A stretch of DNA of 64,000 nucleotides from Siniperca chuatsi (taxonomy: Eukaryota; Chordata; Actinopteri; Centrarchiformes; Sinipercidae): NCBI RefSeq assembly GCF_020085105.1, contig NC_058051.1, positions 5,042,001-5,106,000 of the forward strand. Reading direction: 5' to 3'. Position 1 is the stretch's first letter. Each line of letters starts with the position of its first letter. Below are positions 1 to 11,700 of the stretch, one piece after another. The notes below the pieces were generated by a model. The model searched no databases. It worked only from the letters and a program-made list of their open reading frames with translations, and had not been told where the DNA came from. The translations under genes and the position numbers were made by a program.

Positions 1-1950
1 AACATGCAGATCCAGAATTTCTCAGTGAGGGAGAAAGAGTAGATGTGCTTCCAGCCCCTTTTCAGAGTTTTTACAAACTTTTTATTTGGGATATTAATAA
101 TAGCATATTTTTACATACTTTAAAACATGTCTGGAGGGAAACTTTAAGTTTTTAATCACACTAATGGTATTGCTGTAGGGAGTGTAATGTCAGACAGTCA
201 GCCACTCTGTTGGCCCATTTGTTTAATACTTTGGCACAGTGTGAAATGTGACTGCCATGAATTGTGTACACACATTCACGGTCTCCCCAGGGTGAATCCT
301 GCTGACTTTGGAGATCCCATGACTTGTCATCAAGAGTTACTAACAGGTCAAAATATCCCCATCCAAAACTGCAGTTCATGACAGTATATGTTGAAAATAA
401 TAACCATATTCCAATCCACTGCACCCCTACTTTGAGCTTAAAACTAATATAGTGTATTAGCATGTTAATACAAGCATGTTAACATGCTTTTACTCTGCTC
501 AGTATATCCCTACTTGGTGATATATATACATATAGTCAGGATCTGAAACGTTAATTCTCTCTTTCAAGATAACGTAATGCCAGTTTGGTAAATGCACTAT
601 TTTTTACCCCCACATGGCCAACTCTACTTATCATACAATCGTAGTCCATAGCTAGATGACTATACATTCAGCATGTAAATGACACAGCCAAACAACATTT
701 CAATGTGTCAGATGGCACAAAGGCTTGCAAGTCACAAACATAGGAATCTTTCTCATGGTTTATTCATTTCCCATGGTTCACCTTTCATTCCACATAAGGG
801 GAACGCAGCATAAGTGCAGCTGAATTTGATGTCCTAAATTGGTCACCATACAGGAGAGATACCCTTGATTTAGGTAATAACATGTCATTTCCTCCGGTGA
901 CAGCCTGAGGTCTTTACTATCCCACTACTAATGCCCCATTAGTAGTGGGAGTAGTATGGATCTAGTGGTAAGGTTTTCTGGTGTCCAATGATATTACGGC
1001 ATTATGAATCCTCTAGCCTGGCTATAGTTATTTAGTTTTGTTTTCAAATTTCCATCCTGTACACCAAGTGCATGAATTGGACGGGTACTCATCAGTAGAG
1101 CACATTGTATTTTTGACTACATGAGCACCTATACTCGCTTGCTGTGTAGCGGTACCTCATCCCTGACTAAAAACTTAACCAAGGCAAAATGTAAACAGCT
1201 CCAAAGATTCCCATGTTGAAATGGACTTAAGATGTTAAAAGAAAATTTCATGGAAGAATCTTCTCATCAACTGATAAAAGATCTTCATTGAAATCAACTG
1301 CAGCTGACTTTAGCCGCTTACTGCAGTGTAAATCACACCATCTCACCTTCATGCTTACACACTACATTTCAAGATGACTTCTAAATTTGCCCTAACTGTT
1401 GAAAACAAGTCCCAAACATTACGGTTACCTTAAGTAGTCTTTTTTATTGTAATTACTATTTGAGCACATTTTCAAATGGTTCTGTTGAAGCCTACTTGCA
1501 AAATTATATTTGTGTAAACTGAACAGCTACATAAAAGTATTTATTCTTTACCCATATATTGTACATTAAAATTCCAGCTGGGAAGGATATTCACTGTATT
1601 TCATCATTTCAAAAATAAGTCCTTTCATATATGCTCCTTGTGAGTTTACATGTACTTTCATACAGAAATAGCTTTCTCATGGGATTTACAGTCATATGTT
1701 ATATCTAAGATAAAAGCTACGTGCCGTGCAGCAGCTGGTTCAGAGTAATGGCACCTTTTTTTGATCTAATTCAATCACTGGGTGCATCTGTAGTATTTCC
1801 ATAATATAATATTGTGAAGAGCTACAGCTTCAAAAGTCTCTACAACCTGAGAGGACCCAACTGATTGTTTGTCTTTGTTTAGTTCAAATAATTTTTTCAG
1901 TGTTTTCAAGAAGCAACCATTTGAATGATACTGTTGTTATCCCTCCTCAG
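1..1950. other. No coding signal seen; probable fam131c intron
   Basis: This AT-rich stretch has no open frame that resembles a known protein on either strand. It ends in a pyrimidine-rich tract and CTCCTCAG just before the coding exon at 1951, so it is most simply the last intron of the plus-strand gene, whose earlier exons would lie left of the window. I looked for the conserved FAM131 core (TKPTAM and EWKGW type motifs) and did not see it here. Confidence 0.5.
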
Positions 1951-2219
1951 CCGCACAAAGTCACTTCTTGTCTCAGTTCCTGCTGGATGGTGGAAGCGTC
2001 AGCGTTCCCCAGCACCTGTACAGCATCCATGCCCAGACTTATGGTGACAACAGGGCGGCCAACCTGGTCCCTCCGCCAATGGTCGACTCAATTTCCCCGG
2101 CGTCCAACACTAAGCAGGAGAGAGATCATCCCTTCGAGGACAGAAGCACTGCAACTGCAGAGGCTGTCCGACACGTAGACAGCAGCTCACTGTCTGAGGA
2201 TGACGTTTTTTATAACTAG
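1951..2219 (+). CDS. fam131c: FAM131C-like protein, C-terminal coding exon (partial)
   Basis: This is the final coding exon of a gene that begins outside the window. After a CTCCTCAG acceptor, one frame runs about 89 codons to a TAG at 2217-2219, and the protein ends in SSSLSEDDVFYN. The exon is rich in Ser, Pro, Asp and Glu with no folded domain visible, as is usual for FAM131 tails. The call rests on two things. The acidic tail resembles my recollection of the human FAM131C C-terminus. The position and direction, tail-to-tail with clcnk, match human FAM131C next to CLCNKA/B. FAM131 proteins have no established biochemical function. The conserved FAM131 core is not in the window, so another plus-strand gene with a similar tail cannot be excluded. 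Confidence 0.6.
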
Positions 2220-2315
2220 GCTTAACGGGAAAACGAGCAATCCTGATGGCAATCTCTAAAATGAGCCTCACTGAGAGGACTTGAGTCTCAACCACCAGCA
2301 ATGACTGACACAAAA

Positions 2316-2490
2316 AATAAACGCAGACATCTGTGAGATATCTCAAATGGCTTGTCTAGAAAGGTTTAAGCGCCTGGTCTTCAGATACAAAGAGTCCAAA
2401 TTGTATTTTCTCCCTGGTTGAGGCATACACTTTTGTGAATGTACACAGTTCCCCGGTTACATTTTAATTTTTTATTTAATGTACATTAAA
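2316..2490 (+). terminator. Poly(A) signals after the fam131c-like exon
   Basis: AATAAA lies at 2316-2321, about 100 bases past the stop. A second, weaker ATTAAA lies at 2485-2490 in an AT-rich tract. Either could end the transcript. Confidence 0.45.
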
Positions 2491-5400
2491 CACTTTCATA
2501 TTATATGTAGAACTGAACTGTGAAGAGTCAAACAATACTGGTGTAAATATCTTGTTATAAAACATTGATTTTAATATATGTGCTGTATAAGGTTGTCCAA
2601 TTCTGTTTTGATGCCTTTTTCATTCACATTGATGACTTGAACATATTCATTTGGTTAAGCGACAATAACATGAAGGCAGTCTTAGTAGAGAGAATATCAT
2701 GAAAGAAATTGAAAATGTGTCTTCTTTGAGATTTCTCATCTGAATCTAGAGAGAAGAAGTCTGCTGTAAAGAAAGCGTACATCCAATTATCTGTCTGAGT
2801 CCCATCTATGATTAGCTATTATTCACACTTTTCTGGCTGAGAACGACGGGTGCAGGGGAGTGGTGCAGAGAAAAGACGAGTGTAGAAAAACAGAGCGGGA
2901 GAAGGACACAGAACCTGTCAGAGTGCATATGGTCAGTGTGTATTTCTGCATGAATGTCAGCATGCCTGTGTGTCTGAGAGTGAGAGATGGTTGAAGAATG
3001 GAGGTGTTACTGTCATGGGGTTCTTTTAGCATGGGTTTACACAAAATGAAGCTGTGCTGTGTGGTGCACTGTGGCTGTTTCCCCTTTTGTTATCTCAGTG
3101 TAACTCTGAGTGGTGTTAAATTGAAGTCTAATTAGTATTGAGGTCTAATTAGTTGTACAGTGCCACAACGGCTGTTGTGGTTTTGCTCTGAGAAGGAAAT
3201 GTGACACAGTAGAAAAGTGAAAGATGACAGCATCAAATTGGACAGTTATACTCTGACAAGCTACAAGTTATTGCAGTGTTGCATCTTGATAGTCTAAAGG
3301 TTTAAAGTGGTCATATTATGATTTTTTGGCTTTTTTTTTTTACCTTTCCTTTATTGTGTTATATATCTTTATTGTGCATGTAATAGGTTTGCAAAGTGAA
3401 AAAGCCCAAAGTCCACCCCAAAGGGAGTTACCCTCTCCCACAGAAAACACTGCTCCTGAACTGCCTGAAAACAGCTCGATTGTAGTCCAGCCTTTACTTC
3501 TGTAACGTGTCTATGTCACTATGTCGCATGTGTCATAGTGCACAAACTGAGCAATTTCCACAAGTACACCTAAATATGAAATTAAAATAACATTAGATTC
3601 CCTCCAGGCAGTCAATGGGCATAAAGTTGTTACTGTGATATAGAGACAATGCACAGTTAAAACGTTACCTATGAAAGATAAATTAGTTACAAATGAATCA
3701 TTTACCACTCTGAAACGTCTTGCTCCAGTCTAGGTTGTGAAGCTGGTTCGGGTTGTTGGAACATGTGCGGCTGAACCGAAGCCATAGTTACCGGCTGAAG
3801 CGCCTTTGTTTTGGATCAGACTACTTTGCAGGTCAGGACCTGCCCTATTCTACTTCTGATTGGCTAGAAGTCCTTATCTAGGTACTGCGGATGTGCAACT
3901 CCCAACAAAATTCGAATAGACGTGCGATGCCTCACTCTGTAGCTAAAACGGAGCGTTCAAGACGCAGGGTGAAAAGAGGTGCTGCAGAAATGTACAGTAT
4001 GGGCAAAAATATGGTGTTTTTTGAAAATTAAACCATGTAAACCTATGCTGGTACAACCCCAAAATAAAATTATGAACCTTAAAAATGAGCATAATATGAC
4101 CACTTTAAGGTGTCAGCAAAATACTGTTGGTGTATAAAGGAAGAATTATTGTTTTATCAAAATCAATATAGTGTCTGAAGATCAGTCTGGAAACAACAGT
4201 AAACCAGTAACTTAACAGGGACTGGAGCTTCAGAAGTGGGATTTAATACTACTAGATTAGAGTCCTGCAGTGCCCTGTTGCATGGAAATAATTTTCCTTT
4301 TTAGTTAACTTTAACTTTCCTTAGAAAATGAGTTGCACAAATTTAACATGAGTCATCTGGGCGTAGTGATATCATGATGTTCCAAGATCTCAGCAATTAC
4401 TTTGGTGAGTACAATGTTTTCATAACCGGTAGAAATTATAGCCCAAACTATGAAAACAAGATCCTTCAAAATCTGCCTCCAATGGACAAACAACACTTCA
4501 AGGAACAAACATATTGGATAATCATAGGATGGCAGACATTTATTTTTCATTGATAGACAGGTTATGTCATAAAGAATGACAAAACAAAAACAATAAAAAA
4601 AACATACATAGTAATTAACAATTGATTTCATCTGTCATATCTTGCCATATTTGTTGCTTCAGACTTTCCCTCTATATGTTTTAAGTTGACAGGTTCATCT
4701 AACAACACAAGGTATTCTTTTTAAAAACATCTTATGATTTGTGATGTTGATTTATGATTCACATTTTTCCTGATTTTAATAATCACACCAGAAAATCACT
4801 AACAATAATTTGGACTGCAATCTAGATTTGATTAAACTGAGTAGAAAACTTGTTACCAAGGCAGCTGATGTGAATGTGAGAAATCACTCAACATTTTTCC
4901 TTAAAGCCACTACGAGGAGAGCTTTAATGCATATTATTCTGATGGCATGGTCAAATTCAGCACATAGCAGCTTTAACGTAGGACTCCATTTGAGATGTTT
5001 GTTGCAACACCTTTAAATACATTTCCAAGAGCAAGAGAAACCGTAGGGTGAAATACTGAAGTTGTGCCAGCCACTAACTATCTGCATCACCACAAGACGC
5101 TGATACAACTTTGTCAAACCAGGCAATATGGGTGTAATGCATATCTGATGGTTTACTTATCTCAAGGACGTTTCAATCGTGATTTTCATAGTTTATTACA
5201 GTAAATAGAAACCAAACTGAATGGAAGGTAAAAAGTAAATCTCAAACTTATGGTATGCTTTGGAGCAATAGGTACTGAATAGATACTCACAGAGAAGTGT
5301 GGTTTAGCAGGAGAACGCACCAGCAAGATTACATTGTGTTACTTGGTGTAAAAACTGTTTAGCACGCTTTTCTTTTCATCCCCACTGGATATTATTCTGG

Positions 5401-5716
5401 GTAGACACTTCTAATAATGCTGTGTCACAAAGTGTAGATCAGTGAATGAGATAGTGTGTAATGTCCTCATCTCGGACGAGATCCTGCTAATTACAATAAG
5501 AGGCAAGACAATAAGCTTTGACAAATGTTTATCATAGGAGTCTCCAGCTAATGACAGTTTTGTTTGTGTATAATAAAATATTGCTATGCTTGGCGAATGA
5601 AGAAGTGATATCATTATTAGTGCCAGGCTTGTGTTATAGCTAATCAGACAGAGATGGATTCACGTTCGTGCTTAAAAAAAGGTCAAGGGATGTGCTTATT
5701 TCTTGTGTGTTGCAGC
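2491..5716. other. Tail-to-tail intergenic region holding one MITE
   Basis: No gene is seen between the 3' end of the fam131c-like gene and the 3' end of clcnk. The middle is filled by the inverted-repeat element at 3302-4108. A minus-strand AATAAA (TTTATT at 5192-5197), about 520 bases beyond the clcnk stop, is a possible poly(A) signal for that gene. The rest is AT-rich and unassigned. Confidence 0.5.
3302..4108. mobile_element. TTAA-flanked inverted-repeat element (MITE), about 0.8 kb
   Basis: The left end reads TTAAAGTGGTCATATTATG, and the right end reads the exact reverse complement. TTAA stands at both borders, as expected for piggyBac-type insertion. No transposase frame is visible, so the element is non-autonomous. 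The interior includes a more GC-rich stretch near 3720-3990. Superfamily assignment is an inference from the TTAA borders. Confidence 0.75.
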
Positions 5717-8700
5717 TTAGATTTCTTTGGCCAAGTCCTCTAATATTCTCTTCATCTGGAGGAGAAAATAGAGGAAAATAGGGAGGCAGGGAGGGAGGGA
5801 AGGAGAGAAAGAGACTGCTTTGAATCCGTAAGTAGCCATTTTGCCTCTCACACCCTGCATAATGTTAATAAATCCATACAGGGACATGGTCTTGGACGAG
5901 ACAAACACCCACAGAGGAATCAACAGAATCAAGCTGTGTGTGTCATTAAGAAAATATTTAAGATTATATTTGTGAGTGTTGGTGAGTGTGAATATACACA
6001 TTACATGCAAACACTCTGGCATTACCTCTGGCCATGTGATGAGCCCGACCAGCCTTCCCCTGTCTGTGACAAACAAGGTCTGGGCTCCAACCAGACTCAG
6101 GATACTGTGGGCCTGTGAGGATGCAGAGGAAACTGGATTTGAAGTAACTGATTCTTTTTTTTTTTTTTTTTTTAACTTGCTCACCATTTTGGGTAATATG
6201 CTTATTCACTTTCTTTCTGAGACTTAGATGAGGAGATTGATACCAATCTCATGTCATTAAACCTGCAATGACTGATATTTCTGGCCACTTGAGGGCAGCA
6301 GAAACAAGTTGTGAACACAATATTTATATGTCCTCACCTTTTAAGTTGACATGGCAAACTTGTTAGCAAACATTTACACATCTAGCAGTTACAGAGCAAA
6401 ATTATCATTCATTTGTCGTGTTTGTGTCCACCTGGTGAATGTAAGTCCAATATTCACTGTCTTTTAGTCTGTTTTTGGTCTCTACAAACTCCTGAGGGAA
6501 ATATCTGGCTCTTTAGCTGCTAAATGCTCCACTATGTTCACCGGTTAGTTGCTAACTTTGTCTGTCTGTCATTTCGTGCTGAGCAGGTAGTGTACAGTGG
6601 GTTTTTAATTGCTTTTTTGCTGAAAACAGCTGCCTGTTGCAACCGAAAACGATGCTATGAGAGCGGTGAGAGTGAACCAAAACAATAAAGTTTCGGGCCA
6701 GAAAGCTAAACAATGAGCTAAAAAAAAAGCTCCGTAAGGCTGAGGGGAGCTGCAGAGTCGGGTGATAATGCTCTGTGGGTTCATCACTATGAACAACCCC
6801 TTTCACATTGTCACATTATTTGATACATTGCTATTATTAAATTATATTATTTACTACAGAGCTGGAGCCAGGATGTGGCTAGCCTAGCTTTGCATAGGAC
6901 TGGAAACATGGGAAAACATCTAGCCTGGCTCTGTACAAATAAAGAAATACACCTAACAACACCTCTGAAGCTCACTAATTAAAATGCTGTACACAAATAG
7001 AAATGTAAAAATGACAATTTGCCGTTTTAGGTTGAGTTACATGTTTTACAACCATTTTGTTTGAAGTTTTTTTTGACATTTCTGTAAGTGTCTGGATAAA
7101 AAAAACAAGACACTAAGCTAGGCTTATCGCCTCGCAGCTTTACCTCTGTACTTAACGAACAGACATGAAAGGGGAAACAATCTATAAGTGTTGAACTATT
7201 CCTTTAAATTCATCTACACTAATGACATTTCCCAAAGTCTTCCTACCTCCTGAACAGTGTTGTGAGGTGATAACAGGACAGAGTTTGGGTAAATGCAGCA
7301 GACTTCATCCAGATGTTTCTCCAGAGTCTGCACAGAACAGCATAAAAATATTCACATTTGTATGCATTTTATGTCAGATGCATGCTTGTCATGCAGTAGC
7401 ATTCAGAATTATTTGAGAAATTGTGTTTCACAGTTTCTATTACCTAAAAAACTGATTTCATACTTTCTCTAGTGTATCCTTAGACATTGCTACAATTCAT
7501 TGCAGTTTTTTTAAACCATTTTTACTAAGCATCACTATTCTTATCAAGTATTTTTCTATCACTGGATCGTCCACTGAGGAATGCTTTAAAATGGATGTCG
7601 GTTGTCATAAAATGAGCTTTTGCGTCAGCCAGCAGTCCTGTCTGTACATCCTGCTCCCATCCTCTTTTTTGCAACTGTTTTACATTCAGTCAACGGATTG
7701 TAAAGACACGACCTGCCTTTTAAACAGCATCAGACAGTTCACTCTACTTTCTTCTGAACACTGCAGCTACCTGTCTGACTCCATCTAGCCTCATTTACCT
7801 CGGTCTTACAGTGACGCAGGAACATCAGCAGCTCTGATCGGAGAACAAACCCCAGCAAAATCTGTGACTCTTCAACAGAAGAGAGGAGAAGAAAATCAAT
7901 TTTCTTTGCCACAGTCGGTGCTACAGTTTAGAGTGTGTGCAGCTCTCTAGTGGGCTGTGAGTCGTCTGTAGCAAACATAGAAATTCATCCATGTGATTAC
8001 TGCTGAAAGGCTCAGCTGGCCGATTGACTATTTTCTCACACTTGTCAGCTCCTTATCGAGGCACTTTCACACTGCTGAATTGCTACAGCTTTTAAAACGG
8101 TTACAATTTTTCATCATCGTCATCATTTTCTTTTCAAGGGCTCTACGTGGTCTCATAACTATGTGTTTGACCAGCATGTATCTGAGGTTTTCTTAAGGAT
8201 CCTGCTGACTTTGTGCCAATATTCCATGTCCTCAAATATATTTTATTTTTTGTGAGAAGATTTAGACAAAAGTTGATTTCTTGCGCACCATGTGAGTCCA
8301 CCACAGGGATTTGTGTTTCAGTGCTGGTGTTGACAACATGTTGAACTTCCACTGGCCCAGCTGCTTTCTGAAGCTGCTGTGATTTCACTCCCAAAACCTG
8401 TCCGACTGGTGTGGAAGGAAGCCTGCAAAAGAGATGAATCATGTCATACCCGGAACAAAAGCAGCTGTGGTTAAATGAAATTATAAATCTCAGCCTATTT
8501 GATGTAAGAATGAATTCATCTATGGTGGGCCAACAGGTGAAATATTTAACAATTCAATATTCATAGACCCCTTTTTATAGAGGTTAATTGTTATTAACCC
8601 GAGTGGTTATGTTGAGAGATAGTGGGGGATGTTTTCATTAAAGATTATGGCCTATAATGCAAAGACCACACTAATAAACAAAATGGTTGGATAGAAGTGT

Positions 8701-11700
8701 AGAGTAACTATTCTTACTTGCCCATTTACATTTCACATTTGCATGTGGTAATGGAAAAAAAGGTCATTGTAAGTGATTCTTCTGGCAGGTGTAGTGTCTG
8801 GAAAAAGTGAATTTCTCCCAAAGCATTAGAAATGCTTTTGTAGCCCAGTGGTAAATTCGGGTATTATAGTGTAAGGGAAACTGGGTGGGTTATGATTGAT
8901 CCCTCCTTTACTTTAACAGGTATCAGAAACTGTTCTCAATGCAAAAATGCCCACTTAAATTGCTATTTCTTTCCGCAGTAGTAAGTAAGGTTTTCCTCCT
9001 TCAGAGCACAAATTGAGAATAACAGATCAATACCAGTGAGTCAGTCATTACTTGGCTGGCTGCTGAGATTTCTAGCTGTTAAAAATCACAAAATCCATTG
9101 TCAGAGTCAATTCACCATTATCGTGGCTGAAAATCAAATAATCTATCCGATCTAGCCAGGTATTACCAATACTTTCATATTCAAACAAGGAATGTGTTGC
9201 ATGCGAATTTTACATCTTTGACAAAAAGCTGCCAGACTTGGATGCACATTATTTCAGATTATTTAGTGTTATTTTTAGTTTTCAGAGTTACTGCTTGTTC
9301 CTACATCAGAAAATGCTAAATGCCTATTATCACTGCACATAGTGTATAAAGTGTTAGCCTGTTATATATATGCTCAGCTGTTTGCACAGAGCCCACTACT
9401 ATTTCAAATAGTGCTTCAGTGTGGAGCACCACAGTCAGTGGTTTACGAGGGCCTTACTAGGGAAACATGGAAAATATTTATGTCTCTGATCTCATTATTT
9501 AACAGCTGACCACAGAGATGATCATCCCAAAACTCGGTGTATTCCTTTAATCAATCTGACACTTTGTTTTTACTTACTGGGAGCATGCCTTCATCAGAGA
9601 GGGCAGGTGTGGAAGCCTCTTGCTGATAGAGACTGCATCATAGAAAGATTGGCGTTGCCCAGAGCGAGCCAGGGCATTAGCCAGCAGAGTGGCAACGAGG
9701 ATGGGTATAGCATGGCTGAACTGGCCAGTTAACTCTATAGCCATAATAGTTGGGGACAAGGTGTGTGTCACAGCCCCGGTGAAGGCTGCTGCACCTACAA
9801 GGCAGAAACCATATTAAGGTACTACTTATGGTACTAATGATGTTGTAAACTATAGTTAGTATTCAGGTTATTTTTATCTTTATCAGTTTATCACTATTTT
9901 ATCAAACATGATATACATATATAGTACAAGCCAGTTCCTTATGTCCACCTCTGATATGATGCAGTTTGATCTATAACATTGTTATTGTAGAGTAAATCTG
10001 AATCCAAGTTCAATCAAATGCAACATTTTAGCAGATTCGGCACAAATTTACATCAGAATTTCATTCAACATAATACTGTTTCATAGGGTTTTTACAACCT
10101 GATATGAAACACTGAATATTTAAAATGTTCTGGAATAAGTTTACATAAAAATCTCATTTACAGATGTTTATTAATATTGGTATAAAATATTAGCTCATGG
10201 CAAAACCAAAGAGCTGTGGTTCAGGTTTTTCTACCAGCAAGTGCGTAGCCCCCGGGATTTATAGAAACCCACTGCTGGCCTGAAGTCACTCCAGAGGAAG
10301 ACACATAAGCTACTCCCTCTCCAAGCAAACGGCCCAAAGCTGCCCCTGGAAAACAGAAGAAGAAGAAAAAAGAGGAGTTTTTCTATCTTTATATTTCAGT
10401 TTACCCCAGAGTCTTCACATTCTAGTGAGAGGATGCAGCAAGACAAATTCCTCATACTTAAATTCAAACCTGTGCCATTCAGGTATCCTGCAAAACAAGT
10501 CCAAGTCCTTTCTCTTCACTCACCGTAAATAAACACTGGCATGACGTATCCAGCTGGCAGAGGCAGAGTGCAGGCGAGGACCAACATCCACATCTCAGAA
10601 CAACAGAGACACAGACTGTCAAATCACTCCTCGGCATCTGAACAGCCACAACAGCTCAACTAGCACATGTAGTACAGCAGATGAGTCACTGTCAACCTGT
10701 GTGCAGGGAAATGTTTGCAATGCTCTCAAATCCATGTTGTAAAAATAGCTATTAAATCATGCCCATTTACATTTCACATTTGCATGTGGTGATGGAAGAA
10801 AGAACTCTCATAATAAGTGGATCTTACTGAGTGGGTCCTGGAAAAGGGATTTTCTCAAAGAGCTTAATGGATTAGAGATGCTTTTACTTTGAATAAAAAA
10901 AAAAAGTCTACATATAATGCTATTTTTCTCTGCAACAGTAAGCAAGGTTTTCCTTCTGCTTGGAATACAAATGAGAATGACAGATGTGTGGGTGGTTGAT
11001 TAGGCTCTTGATCAATACAAGTGACTCAGCCATTACTTGGCCCGCTGCTAAGATTTCTAGCTGTTTCACAAAAAAATTCACAATCCATTCATCCATTGCA
11101 GTGTTGCTATGAGTGGGCATCAGGTATCGGAAGACATTTCAGCCTGAAAGGTTAAACAGTCTTTAGCTCGCTTACTCTACTGTGAAAATGTCAATTACTG
11201 TATGTCAGTTATGGGTCACTGTTACCCAAGGGAACAAGAGGAGTGGGTGGCTGAGCTTCGTGCCTTGTTATGATTCCTGTTGGTTATCAGTGCAGGTAGA
11301 CAGAGATAAAAGACTCCTTAATTGGCCTTTCCATTGTGTGTACCTTCATGAGCAGAAAGACAGCCAAAGAAAGGTAGACAGGACTCCCTGATGAGCTCCA
11401 CTCCAACAAAGGCTCAGGCCCCAGTTGAACCGAGGCATTGTGGGATTGAGAGCTCCACTGCCTGCTATCCAGTAAGGAGGTGAGGAGCTGCTTCATGGTG
11501 TGCTGTGAAAGAGATTACTGCCATTCAGATTACTGTCTATACCCAAGAAAACTAGAATGAAACAAAGGGTGAACATTAAAGGACAAGGCTGGCATTGTTC
11601 TATATTTTTCTCATTGTCAACAAGTCTCATGAAAAGACTATTAGTCCTAATTATTTCTAACTTCCCTACCCTGTCTGTGGCACTCAGCCCCAATCCCATT

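Noticed and set aside
5717-6187. Single minus-strand frame of 156 codons at the clcnk 3' end
   Set aside because: It joins exon 17 and exon 18 by reading through the intron. Only 6112-6026 and 5755-5717 match ClC-K, with splice sites between them.
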